Shown: positions 23,732 to 31,920 of the stretch, one piece after another
How the letters are laid out: every line of letters starts with the position of its first letter
Numbering within the stretch: position 1 is the stretch's first letter
DNA from: DATEMK01 sp035275625
GTDB lineage: Bacteria; Bacteroidota; Bacteroidia; AKYH767-A; OLB10
Reading direction: 5' to 3'
Length of the DNA: 34,789 nucleotides
Assembly: GCA_035275625.1 (NCBI GenBank)
Contig: DATEMK010000234.1
Location: 1-34,789 of the forward strand
The notes under the pieces: generated by a model
What the model was told of the DNA's origin: nothing
Database searches by the model: none
The model's input: only the letters and a program-made list of their open reading frames with translations
Position numbers and translations under genes: made by a program

Positions 23732-26266
23732 ATGAACAAAGTATTTATAATAAGCGCAGCGATTGCTGCTACCTGCGTTATTTTTATTGCTTCAAAAAAT
23801 ATTAAAAAAGAAAATTCAGAAAATGAAGCCAAAGAAGAAGCCGGCTTCGATTATTTTTATGCACAGCGGTCTTATCCCTATAATAAAATAGATTACGCAG
23901 CACATCAAACCGCAGCGCGATCAGCTAAAAACGAGCTTGCCCTGATGCGTACAACTTCAACCGCAGCATGGCAATATGCCGGGCCTAACAATATAGGCGG
24001 AAGAATAGTGGATATTGAAATGGACCCTGCCAACATGAATGTAGCCTACCTGGGCGCAGCATCGGGCGGAGTTTTTAAAACTACTGACCAGGGAACAACA
24101 TGGTTTCCTGTTTTTGATAATGAGACTTCGCTGTCCATCGGTGACATTGCAATTGCCCATTCCAATACAAATATTATTTATGTCGGAACAGGTGAAGCAA
24201 ACGGGGGCAGCGGCTCTCTTACTTATGATGCAAACGGTGTTTATAAATCAACTGATGCCGGACTTACATGGACTAATGTCGGTTTACAGTTAACACGAAT
24301 GACCGGAAGAATGGCGGTCCATCCCACCAATGCTGATATTGTATTTGCTGCAACAATGGGTGACATGTATGGAAACACTCCGGACAGAGGTTTGTACCGC
24401 TCGGCAGATGGCGGAACTTCATGGACAAAAGTTTTATTTCTGAATGACTCTACAGGATGCGCAGATGTGGTGATCAATCCGGTGAACCCGAATTATGTTT
24501 TTGCAACTACATGGGAACGCACCCGCAGGCCAAACGACAAAAGATATTACGGAGAATCAAGCGGTGTATGGCGATCAACTGATGGTGGAATAACATGGAG
24601 CCAGCTAACTAACGGGCTTCCTGCTGTCGGAGGACTTTACAGCAGGATTGGGGTTGATCTTTGCGCCTCTGATCCCTCCACAGTTTACGCCATGTATATT
24701 GATGATACGTATGCATTCGGTGGTTTATTCAAATCAACAAATAATGGAGATACCTGGACACAGACCAATGATTCTTATCTTACTAATAATAATGCCATGG
24801 CAACCCAGGGATACTGGTACGGCAGAATTAAAGTGGATCCGACTGATGCTGACATTGTTTATGTGATCGGGTTTGATATGTACAAAACAACTAACGGTGG
24901 AAACAGCTGGGGACCCACATTTGAATTTGCACACGTAGATCAGCATGAAATTGCTGTACATCCTTTGGATCACGATTTTGTGATGAATGGCAACGATGGC
25001 GGTTTGCACATATCTACCGATGGCGGGGACAACTGGATACATCATGAGGATTTGCCAATCACACAATTTTATACCTGCGGAATGGATAATTCCAACCCGG
25101 ATGTTCTTTTAGGCGGCACACAGGATAATAACATTGTACGCACCTTTACAGGATCATTTTTTGATTGGGAAAATATAATCGGTGGTGACGGGTTTTATGC
25201 ACTGATTGACCCGACCGATAACACCTATTGGTATGGAGAATATCAATATGGAAACATGTTTCGCTCTGATGATGGCGGATTTAATTTTGACCCTATTATG
25301 AACGGACTTTTCGGATCAGGAAACTGGAATTGCCCGATTGTGTTTGATCCGCAGAATCCGCAAACGCTTTATACCGGCTACCAGCAGGTTTTCAGAACAG
25401 ATGACAGGGGAGATAACTGGTTTTCCATCAGTCCTGATCTTACTATAATTGATCCTACAGGAAGCCTGTTATTCGGAACCATTACTTCCATTGATGTTTC
25501 ACCTTTGAACAGTGATATAATTTATGCCGGAACGGATGATGGTAAAGTATGGAATTCATTAAACGGAGGAGGCACCTGGACAAATGTAACGGGTACGTTA
25601 CCCGTAAGATGGATTACACGTGTTACATGTGATCCTTTCATTACAAGCCGTGCCTTTGTAACACTCTCCGGTTATCGTTACCATGATAATATGGCGCATG
25701 TTTATATGACGACAAATAACGGAACAACATGGAATGACATTTCAGGAAACCTTCCTGATGTTCCCTGCAGTGATATTATTGCTGACCCTGCAGCAGATTC
25801 GCTTTTATATCTTGCTAATGATGCGGGTGTTTATTTTACAAGAGATATGGGAGCAAGCTGGAATCTTCTGGGCACCGGTATGCCCACGTTAATCTGCACT
25901 GATCTTGCTTTACACAATCCTACGCATACTTTGCTTGCCGCAACTTACGGGAGAGGAATGTATAAGATTGATTTAAGCGCAGCGCTGGGTACTGAGCAGG
26001 GCAATGTTTCCGCCTTAAGCGGATTCAAAATTTATCCGAACCCTGCAAGTGAGTTCATAGTAATTAGTTCGGAGTTGGGGGCAAATAAGAAAGTTGAGCT
26101 TACAATAACAAATATTCAGGGTAAGAAAGTTTATCAAACTGAATTCGAAATTCAAAATTCGAAATTCGAAACTAAAATTGATGTAAGCGGTTTTTCAAGA
26201 GGAATTTATTTTGTTTGCATTATGGCAGACGAGACGAGGAAAGTGGAGAAGATGGTGTTTAATTAA
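23732..26266 (+). CDS. T9SS-sorted sortilin-like beta-propeller protein (BNR/Asp-box repeats)
   Basis: This 844-residue exported protein has an N-terminal hydrophobic signal (MNKVFIISAAIAATCVIFIA). A large propeller region follows with about twelve Asp-box motifs of the S/T-x-D-x-G-x-T/S-W kind, such as KTTDQGTTW, KSTDAGLTW, RSTDGGITW and RTDDRGDNW. This matches sortilin/VPS10-like or glycosidase-like BNR repeat proteins (WD40/YVTN-like fold). It may bind glycans or proteins at the surface, but no catalytic residues can be assigned. The C-terminus is a T9SS type A domain (KIYPNPASEF ... GFSRGIYFVC) that contains an in-frame AATTCGA heptad array encoding FEIQNSKFET. ATG 23732 is preferred over GTG 23711 because the signal peptide starts there. 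Its stop is 34 bp from the convergent pepP-like stop. Confidence 0.88.
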   Translation: MNKVFIISAAIAATCVIFIASKNIKKENSENEAKEEAGFDYFYAQRSYPYNKIDYAAHQTAARSAKNELALMRTTSTAAWQYAGPNNIGGRIVDIEMDPANMNVAYLGAASGGVFKTTDQGTTWFPVFDNETSLSIGDIAIAHSNTNIIYVGTGEANGGSGSLTYDANGVYKSTDAGLTWTNVGLQLTRMTGRMAVHPTNADIVFAATMGDMYGNTPDRGLYRSADGGTSWTKVLFLNDSTGCADVVINPVNPNYVFATTWERTRRPNDKRYYGESSGVWRSTDGGITWSQLTNGLPAVGGLYSRIGVDLCASDPSTVYAMYIDDTYAFGGLFKSTNNGDTWTQTNDSYLTNNNAMATQGYWYGRIKVDPTDADIVYVIGFDMYKTTNGGNSWGPTFEFAHVDQHEIAVHPLDHDFVMNGNDGGLHISTDGGDNWIHHEDLPITQFYTCGMDNSNPDVLLGGTQDNNIVRTFTGSFFDWENIIGGDGFYALIDPTDNTYWYGEYQYGNMFRSDDGGFNFDPIMNGLFGSGNWNCPIVFDPQNPQTLYTGYQQVFRTDDRGDNWFSISPDLTIIDPTGSLLFGTITSIDVSPLNSDIIYAGTDDGKVWNSLNGGGTWTNVTGTLPVRWITRVTCDPFITSRAFVTLSGYRYHDNMAHVYMTTNNGTTWNDISGNLPDVPCSDIIADPAADSLLYLANDAGVYFTRDMGASWNLLGTGMPTLICTDLALHNPTHTLLAATYGRGMYKIDLSAALGTEQGNVSALSGFKIYPNPASEFIVISSELGANKKVELTITNIQGKKVYQTEFEIQNSKFETKIDVSGFSRGIYFVCIMADETRKVEKMVFN
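26052..26079. repeat. Degenerate AGTTCGG heptads in the sorting domain
   Basis: Four 7-bp segments (AGTTCAT, AGTAATT, AGTTCGG, AGTTGGG) follow one another in register within the T9SS domain coding sequence, encoding part of EFIVISSELG. The match is loose and may be chance, but it lies 63 bp from the clear array at 26142. Confidence 0.35.
26142..26169. repeat. In-frame AATTCGA heptad array
   Basis: Four tandem 7-bp units (AATTCGA, AATTCAA, AATTCGA, AATTCGA) lie within the T9SS sorting domain of the propeller gene. They encode FEIQNSKFE, between two conserved strands of the domain, and keep the frame. Confidence 0.65.
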
Positions 26267-26300
26267 ATTTAAGTCGTGAAATTCCGCACCAGGAATAACT

Positions 26301-27605
26301 TCAAACAAGTTCCTTGCTGCTCATCATCAGCTCTTCAATCTCATCCGCTTCAACCGGAATAGAAGCCATCAGATCCACTTGTCCTTTATCGGTAATGAGA
26401 ATGTCGTTTTCGATTCGTATTCCAAGATTTTCTTCAGGGATATAAATGCCGGGTTCGCAGGTGAAAACCATTCCGGCTTTCATCGGTTCGTATTTGTTGC
26501 CGATGTCATGAACATCCAAACCAAGAAAATGCGAAGTGCCGTGCATAAAATATTTTTTATACGCAGGTAAATCAGGGTTTTGTTTTTTAATATCCTCTTT
26601 TGTGATCAATCCCAAACCAATTAATTCTGCTTCCATAATTTTCCCGACTTCAGCATGATATTTTTCAATGGTGTTTCCGGGAACGAGCATTTTTGCAGCA
26701 GCGCGCATCACACGTAATACTGCATTATAGACATCACGCTGGCGCGGAGTAAATTTTCCGTTAACCGGGATGCTGCGAGTGAGATCAGCTGCATAGTTTG
26801 CATATTCAGCGCCAAAGTCCAGCAGAATCACATCCCCGTCTTTGCACTCCTTATTATTATCATTGTAATGCAAAACGCAGGCGCTATAACCCGAAGCAAT
26901 GATAGGATAATAAGCATGGTCGGTGGCGCGGCTGCGGATAAACTCATGGATTATTTCCGCTTCAATTTCATATTCCATCACACCCGGTTTTACAAAATTC
27001 ATTACTCTGCGGAAAGCTTTTTCAGTGATGTTACAAGCGGTCTGCAAAAGCTTTATTTCCAGGTCTGATTTAATTGCACGCAATTGCGCCATCAGCGGAC
27101 CGCTTCTTTCAAATGTGTGCGATGGATATTTTTGTTTCCAGTCATTGGCAAAACGTAAATCACGGTACGGAACCGGGTTGGAGTACCGGTCGTTTTCGTT
27201 AATATTGAAATAAACATTTTGTGCATGATTCATCAGCATCGGAATAACCATATTGAATTCATCCAGCCACAAGATCATTTTGATACCTGTTTGCGTGCGC
27301 GCTTCCTCGATGGTGTATTTATGCCCTTCCCAAACCGCAATCTTTTCATTCGTTGCACGCAGAAATAAAATTTCTTTGTATTGCGGAAGCGGTGAATCAG
27401 GAAATAAAACCAGGATCGTTTGCTCCTGGTCAATCCCTGTGAGCCAGAACAAATCAGAATTCTGGCGGAACTTAAAGGTGCCGTCACCATTGCGCGGCAT
27501 TTCATCATTAGCATTGAAAAAGGCTATGGATTTTGGTTTCAGCTTAGCAGCATAACGCTGGCGGTTTTCAACGAAGAGCTGTTTGTCAATTGATTCGTAT
27601 TTCAT
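26301..27605 (-). CDS. Aminopeptidase P (M24B Xaa-Pro aminopeptidase)
   Basis: This 434-residue enzyme removes an N-terminal residue preceding proline. The N-terminal AMP_N domain (about 1-165) includes FRQNSDLFWLTGIDQEQTIL. The C-terminal pita-bread domain holds the five di-metal ligands of the family: Asp263 and Asp274 (LLDFGAEYANYAADLTRSIP), His359 (HGTSHFLGLDVHD), Glu384 (TCEPGIYIP) and Glu399 (IRIEND). It matches PepP in order and length. No signal peptide is present, so it is cytoplasmic. The start is ATG 27605. The upstream region, shared with the divergent sdhC, contains a perfect 18-bp palindrome and GTTCAAW heptads. Confidence 0.92.
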   Translation of the reverse strand: MKYESIDKQLFVENRQRYAAKLKPKSIAFFNANDEMPRNGDGTFKFRQNSDLFWLTGIDQEQTILVLFPDSPLPQYKEILFLRATNEKIAVWEGHKYTIEEARTQTGIKMILWLDEFNMVIPMLMNHAQNVYFNINENDRYSNPVPYRDLRFANDWKQKYPSHTFERSGPLMAQLRAIKSDLEIKLLQTACNITEKAFRRVMNFVKPGVMEYEIEAEIIHEFIRSRATDHAYYPIIASGYSACVLHYNDNNKECKDGDVILLDFGAEYANYAADLTRSIPVNGKFTPRQRDVYNAVLRVMRAAAKMLVPGNTIEKYHAEVGKIMEAELIGLGLITKEDIKKQNPDLPAYKKYFMHGTSHFLGLDVHDIGNKYEPMKAGMVFTCEPGIYIPEENLGIRIENDILITDKGQVDLMASIPVEADEIEELMMSSKELV

Positions 27606-27628
27606 ATTTTGTTAAAAGGTTTATGCCG

Positions 27629-27646
27629 TCCCGATAGCTATCGGGA
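27629..27646. repeat. Perfect GC-rich palindrome upstream of pepP-like gene
   Basis: TCCCGATAGCTATCGGGA is an 18-bp perfect palindrome 24 bp upstream of the aminopeptidase start, followed by a second half-site ATCGGGA (27646-27652). It could be an operator, a hairpin or a dispersed repeat. Its company (heptads directly next to it) favours the last. Confidence 0.6.
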
Positions 27647-27654
27647 TCGGGAAA

Positions 27655-27668
27655 GTTCAATGTTCAAA
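27655..27668. repeat. GTTCAAW heptads
   Basis: Two exact 7-bp-register units (GTTCAAT, GTTCAAA) and a decayed third (GTTAATA, to 27675) follow directly after the palindrome at 27629. On the minus strand they create a fortuitous TAACTTTG, a -7-like box facing the aminopeptidase gene without a matching -33. Confidence 0.45.
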
Positions 27669-27703
27669 GTTAATAAACTCTTCCGAAAGTTCTATAATTA
27701 GTC

Positions 27704-27732
27704 TGTGAATAACACATTAACATGTAAATTTG
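27704..27732 (+). promoter_or_regulatory. Candidate promoter of the sdhCAB operon
   Basis: TAAATTTG (27725-27732) is an exact TAnnTTTG -7 element. TGTG (27704-27707), one base from TTTG, lies 17 nt upstream. Transcription would begin near 27739, about 20 nt before the sdhC ATG. Confidence 0.55.
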
Positions 27733-27758
27733 CACCGGAAATTTTTATTCATTTTAAA

Positions 27759-28454
27759 ATGGAAAGCACAGCAGCTAAAATTCTCAATTCCTCGCTCGGA
27801 AAAAAGTATGTGATGGGCATCACCGGCTTGTTTCTTATTTCTTTTCTCGTGGTACATTGCGGCATCAATGCATTGATTTTTTATAATGACGGGGGTGAAA
27901 TTTTTAATCTTGCTTCTCACTTTATGGGGACAAATATTATTATCCGTACAGTGGAAATTGTACTGTTCGTTGGAATCATCTGGCACATTGTTCAATCACT
28001 TATTCTTACTATTCAGAATAATAAAGCACGCCCGGTTAAATATGATCAGTTCAATGGAAAAGCAAACAGCAAATGGTATTCGCGCTGGATGGGTTTGCTC
28101 GGCACTTTGATTTTAATTTTCCTGGTCATTCATCTTAAGGATTTCTGGATAAAGACGCGGTTTACAGAAGTAAGCCAGCAACCCATGCTCATTGATGGAA
28201 AAGAATATGAAAATCTTTATGCAGAAATGTTTGCAGTATTTCAAAATCCAATGGTAGTTCTTATTTATGTACTCGGAAATATTTCTCTCGCTTATCACCT
28301 GATGCACGGATTTCAATCTGCATTCCAGTCGCTGGGATTAAATCATAAAACATATACACCCGTAATAAAAACGGCAGGACTCCTGTTCTCGATAATAATT
28401 CCATTTATATTTATCATGATGCCGGTTTCTATTTATTTGAATTGGATAAAATAA
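27759..28454 (+). CDS. sdhC: Succinate dehydrogenase cytochrome b subunit
   Basis: This 231-residue membrane protein matches the single-subunit diheme cytochrome b anchor of B-type succinate:quinone oxidoreductases in Bacteroidota. Five membrane segments can be seen, at about residues 17-40, 60-85, 108-128, 163-188 and 202-226. Histidines placed to bind the two b hemes are H33, H76, H125 and H180 (or H183). It anchors SdhAB and exchanges electrons with menaquinone. ATG 27759 is chosen over GTG 27705 because homologues begin at about MxSTAAKIL and the promoter lies between the two. It is the first gene of sdhCAB; sdhA follows after 31 bp. Confidence 0.92.
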   Translation: MESTAAKILNSSLGKKYVMGITGLFLISFLVVHCGINALIFYNDGGEIFNLASHFMGTNIIIRTVEIVLFVGIIWHIVQSLILTIQNNKARPVKYDQFNGKANSKWYSRWMGLLGTLILIFLVIHLKDFWIKTRFTEVSQQPMLIDGKEYENLYAEMFAVFQNPMVVLIYVLGNISLAYHLMHGFQSAFQSLGLNHKTYTPVIKTAGLLFSIIIPFIFIMMPVSIYLNWIK

Positions 28455-28485
28455 ATTTTGCTTAACGAAAAAATAGTTTCTTTAT

Positions 28486-30465
28486 ATGTCAGCTCTTGAT
28501 TCAAAAATTCCCGAAGGAACAATAGAACAGAAATGGGTAAAATATAAATCCACGGTTCCACTTGTAAACCCTGCAAATAAAAGAAGCATTGAAATAATTG
28601 TTGTAGGTTCAGGATTGGCAGGAGCTTCTGCTGCAGCTTCACTTGCTGAACTTGGTTATAAAGTAAAATGTTTTTGTTTCCAGGATTCGCCAAGACGCGC
28701 GCATTCAATTGCCGCGCAGGGCGGAATCAATGCAGCAAAAAATTATCAGAATGATGGCGACTCAACTTACCGTTTATTTTACGATACAATTAAAGGGGGT
28801 GATTACCGCGCACGTGAAGGAAATGTATATCGCCTTGCTGAAGTAAGTGCAAATATTATTGATCAGTGTGTGGCTCAAGGGGTTCCTTTTGCCCGTGAGT
28901 ATGGTGGCTTGTTAAGCAACCGTTCATTTGGCGGGACACAGGTACAAAGAACTTTTTATGCAGCCGGACAAACCGGTCAGCAACTTTTGCTTGGAGCATA
29001 CAGTTCTTTGGAAAGACAAATCGGAATGGGTTCAGTAAAAATGTATGCACGTCATGAAATGCTGGATGTTGTGAATATTGATGGAAAGTGCAGGGGAATT
29101 ATTGCGCGTGATCTCATCTCCGGAAAATTAGAACGTCATTTTGGCCATGCTGTTTTGTTGTGCACGGGCGGTTATGGAAATGTATTTTATCTTTCTACAA
29201 ATGCCATGGGTTGTAATGTAACCGCTGCGTGGAAGGCACATAAGAAAGGAGCCTATTTTGGAAATCCGTGTTACACACAAATTCATCCTACCTGCATACC
29301 CGTTAGCGGTGATCATCAGTCAAAACTTACTTTGATGAGTGAGTCCCTGCGGAATGACGGAAGAATTTGGGTGCCAAAGAAAAAAGATGATACCCGGAGA
29401 GCTATCGAAATTCCGGAAGAAGAAAGAGATTATTATCTTGAAAGGCGTTATCCGGCTTTCGGAAATTTAGTTCCGCGTGATGTGGCTTCGCGTGCTGCAA
29501 AGGAAAGGTGTGATGCTGGTTATGGTGTTGGTAAAAGTAAAATGGCAGTCTATTTGGATTTCACTTTCAGCATGAAACGTTATGGTACAGTTGAAGCAAA
29601 TAAAAAAAATATTCACAACCCTTCAGAAGCGGAAATAATTTCTCTCGGAAAAGAAGTAGTAAAAGAAAAATACGGAAACCTGTTTGATATGTACAAGCAA
29701 ATCACAGGGGAAGATCCTTATGAAATCCCCATGCGGATTTATCCTGCTGTGCATTATACGATGGGAGGTTTGTGGGTGGATTATAATTTGATGACTAACG
29801 TACCGGGACTTTACTCCCTGGGCGAAGCTAATTTTTCTGATCACGGAGCGAACCGTCTTGGTGCATCTGCGTTAATGCAGGGATTGGCAGATGGATATTT
29901 TGTGATTCCATATACGATAGGTGCATATCTCTCCAATGAAATCCGCACAAAAGAAATTCCTACCGATCATGAAGCATTTGCGGCAGCAGAAAAAAATGTT
30001 CAGGATACGATTGATAAAATGATGAATGTGAAAGGAACAAAGTCAGTTGATCATTTTCACAAACGCCTTGGAAAAATAATGTGGGACAAATGCGGAATGG
30101 CTCGTAATGAAAAAGGATTGAAGGAAGCGATTGAAGAAATAAAAACTTTACGTGAAGATTTTTGGAAAAATGTCCGCATTCCCGGAACTGGAAATGAATT
30201 TAATCCTGAACTGGAAAAAGCAGGTCGTGTTGCAGATTTTCTTGAGCTTGGAGAATTAATGTGCCTGGATGCATTGAACAGAAATGAAAGTTGCGGAGGG
30301 CACTTCCGTGAAGAATACCAGACCGAAGAAGGAGAAGCAATGCGTGATGATGAAAATTTCGCTTACGTAGCAGCTTGGGAAAATAAAGGAAATAATAATT
30401 GGGAATTACATAAAGAAGAATTGAAATTCGAGAATATAAAAATTGCGCAACGTTCGTACAAATAA
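28486..30465 (+). CDS. sdhA: Succinate dehydrogenase/fumarate reductase flavoprotein subunit
   Basis: This 659-residue FAD subunit oxidises succinate to fumarate, or the reverse. The dinucleotide-binding loop is VVGSGLAGASAA (about 39-50). His73 in RRAHSIAAQGGIN is the expected covalent FAD attachment site. Substrate and catalytic motifs include HPTCIPVSGDHQSKL and RNDGRIWVP. NRLGASALMQGLADGYFVIP is the late FAD-binding stretch, and the C-terminal helical domain is intact. Length and sequence fit the B-type enzyme of Bacteroidota. It is translated between sdhC and sdhB, with 8 bp to sdhB. Confidence 0.95.
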   Translation: MSALDSKIPEGTIEQKWVKYKSTVPLVNPANKRSIEIIVVGSGLAGASAAASLAELGYKVKCFCFQDSPRRAHSIAAQGGINAAKNYQNDGDSTYRLFYDTIKGGDYRAREGNVYRLAEVSANIIDQCVAQGVPFAREYGGLLSNRSFGGTQVQRTFYAAGQTGQQLLLGAYSSLERQIGMGSVKMYARHEMLDVVNIDGKCRGIIARDLISGKLERHFGHAVLLCTGGYGNVFYLSTNAMGCNVTAAWKAHKKGAYFGNPCYTQIHPTCIPVSGDHQSKLTLMSESLRNDGRIWVPKKKDDTRRAIEIPEEERDYYLERRYPAFGNLVPRDVASRAAKERCDAGYGVGKSKMAVYLDFTFSMKRYGTVEANKKNIHNPSEAEIISLGKEVVKEKYGNLFDMYKQITGEDPYEIPMRIYPAVHYTMGGLWVDYNLMTNVPGLYSLGEANFSDHGANRLGASALMQGLADGYFVIPYTIGAYLSNEIRTKEIPTDHEAFAAAEKNVQDTIDKMMNVKGTKSVDHFHKRLGKIMWDKCGMARNEKGLKEAIEEIKTLREDFWKNVRIPGTGNEFNPELEKAGRVADFLELGELMCLDALNRNESCGGHFREEYQTEEGEAMRDDENFAYVAAWENKGNNNWELHKEELKFENIKIAQRSYK

Positions 30466-30473
30466 TAAAATCT

Positions 30474-31226
30474 ATGTCAGGAAACATGAACCTCACACTT
30501 AAAGTGTGGAGACAGAAAAGCAAAGATTCCAAAGGCGAATTCAAATTTTACCAGGCAAAAAATATTTCACCTGACATGTCTTTTCTCGAAATGTTTGACG
30601 TGCTGAATGAAGAATTAATTTCAAAAGGCGAAGAACCTATTGCTTTCGATCATGATTGCCGCGAGGGAATTTGCGGGATGTGCAGCATGTACATTAACGG
30701 TCGTCCTCATGGTCCATTGCGAGGTGTTACAACCTGCCAGTTACATATGCGTTCTTTTAATGATGGTGATACAATTGTGGTTGAACCCTGGCGTGCCGCT
30801 TCTTTTCCAGTGATAAAAGATTTAGTAGTTGACCGAACTGCTTTTGACAGGATCATTGCCGCAGGCGGATTTATTTCTGTTAATACAGGCAATGCGCAGG
30901 ATGCAAACAACATTCCTGTTCCTAAGAATGATGCTGATGATGCATTTACTGCTGCGGCTTGCATTGGCTGCGGTGCCTGTGTTGCTGCCTGTAAAAATTC
31001 TTCAGCCATGTTATTTGTTTCTGCAAAAGTTTCCCAGCTTGCATTATTGCCGCAGGGAAAAGTGGAAGCGAAGGACCGTGTACAAAAAATGGTTGCTCAA
31101 ATGGATGAAGAAGGTTTTGGAAATTGTACAAATACTTATGCCTGTGAAGCAGAGTGTCCAAAATTAATTTCCGTAGAAAATATTGCAAGGATGAACAGGG
31201 AGCTTCTTGCAGCGAAATTTTTCTAA
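30474..31226 (+). CDS. sdhB: Succinate dehydrogenase/fumarate reductase iron-sulfur subunit
   Basis: This 250-residue subunit carries electrons from FAD to the cytochrome. The [2Fe-2S] ligands are in DCREGICGMC (C62, C67, C70) plus C88. The [4Fe-4S] and [3Fe-4S] centres use CIGCGACVAAC (C163, C166, C169, C173) and NCTNTYACEAECPK (C218, C224, C228). It is the last gene of sdhCAB and ends 37 bp before the convergent AcpH-like stop. A short palindrome (31242-31256) lies in that gap. Confidence 0.95.
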   Translation: MSGNMNLTLKVWRQKSKDSKGEFKFYQAKNISPDMSFLEMFDVLNEELISKGEEPIAFDHDCREGICGMCSMYINGRPHGPLRGVTTCQLHMRSFNDGDTIVVEPWRAASFPVIKDLVVDRTAFDRIIAAGGFISVNTGNAQDANNIPVPKNDADDAFTAAACIGCGACVAACKNSSAMLFVSAKVSQLALLPQGKVEAKDRVQKMVAQMDEEGFGNCTNTYACEAECPKLISVENIARMNRELLAAKFF

Positions 31227-31241
31227 AGCCCCGCCTAACCT

Positions 31242-31256
31242 TCCGCCTGAGGCGGA
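31242..31256. repeat. CCGCCTGAGGCGG palindrome between convergent genes
   Basis: TCCGCCTGAGGCGGA has 7-bp arms around a central G and lies in the 37-bp gap between the sdhB and AcpH-like stop codons. It has no U-tract. The same core with a different centre (CCGCCTAAGGCGG) occurs at 31867-31879, so it is a dispersed palindrome that may also serve as an mRNA 3' end. Confidence 0.55.
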
Positions 31257-31263
31257 GAGGAAC

Positions 31264-31854
31264 TCAATCGCTCAAGGCTGTCAGTTGAATCGCAGAATAT
31301 TTTTTTAATTGCGGAAAGAATTCTTCAAATTCCTTTTCATACAGCCCATAATCTTTTTCAAGAAAAACTGTCGCTTCATTCATCTTAGATTCAAATTTTG
31401 CTCTGCGTGACATTCCTGTCAACGCACGGTTGATTCCTTCCAGTGTTGCATATCCTTTCAACCAATTGTATTGAATCATGTAAGTAATCATGATTTTAGT
31501 TTTTTCAGGAAGAATGCTTTCGTTTCTTTTCAGCAATGAATAAACATTGTCCACATATTTTTCGAGAGAGTCAGAATGATATTCATTCCAATTTTTTGCA
31601 AGAAAATGATCATAAAAAACATCCATTATCACAGGAGAATATTTGTGAAAATAGGGCCTCAATCTCTTTTTACTTTTTTCAACAATAAGATTTGAATCTG
31701 TAAACGCATCAATCAATCGGTGGAGCTTTATTCCTTTTATTATTCCTTCGTTGTAATTAGAAAAATGATTTCCTTTCACATGATCAGCAATGAAATTTCC
31801 GATCATAATGTTTTCATCATTGCCGGAGAGATAGAGGTGAGCAAGAAAATTCAT
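31264..31854 (-). CDS. Acyl carrier protein phosphodiesterase-like (AcpH, DUF479)
   Basis: This 196-residue protein matches AcpH, an HD-like metal-dependent phosphodiesterase that removes 4'-phosphopantetheine from acyl carrier protein. Diagnostic pieces are MNFLAHLYLSG, IGNFIADHVKG, GIKLHRLIDAFTDSN and MDVFYDHFLAKNW, with the conserved His and Asp residues in place. The C-terminal helices carry the ALTGMSRRAKF phrase. Start ATG 31854 lies just inside the end of an ATTCGTTG repeat element. The repeat's own ATG, at 31858, is out of frame. Enzyme activity has been shown for E. coli AcpH; for the Bacteroidota members it is inferred. Confidence 0.87.
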   Translation of the reverse strand: MNFLAHLYLSGNDENIMIGNFIADHVKGNHFSNYNEGIIKGIKLHRLIDAFTDSNLIVEKSKKRLRPYFHKYSPVIMDVFYDHFLAKNWNEYHSDSLEKYVDNVYSLLKRNESILPEKTKIMITYMIQYNWLKGYATLEGINRALTGMSRRAKFESKMNEATVFLEKDYGLYEKEFEEFFPQLKKYSAIQLTALSD

Positions 31855-31860
31855 TCATCA

Positions 31861-31895
31861 ACGAATCCGCCTAAGGCGGACGAATTTACGAATTA
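31861..31895. repeat. ACGAAT octads with CCGCCTNAGGCGG core, upstream of the AcpH-like gene
   Basis: ACGAATCC (31861-31868) overlaps a palindrome CCGCCTAAGGCGG (31867-31879), followed by ACGAATTT (31880-31887) and ACGAATTA (31888-31895). On the minus strand it reads ATTCGT, palindrome, ATTCGTTG, ATGAA, the same order as at 73-108. Confidence 0.65.
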
Positions 31896-31920
31896 CTGAA
31901 CGTTATAATACAGTAATCGC

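Noticed and set aside
26279..26294. ATTCC/GGAAT hairpin between the propeller and peptidase genes as terminator
   Set aside because: The 5-bp stem with no T-run is too weak to support a call.
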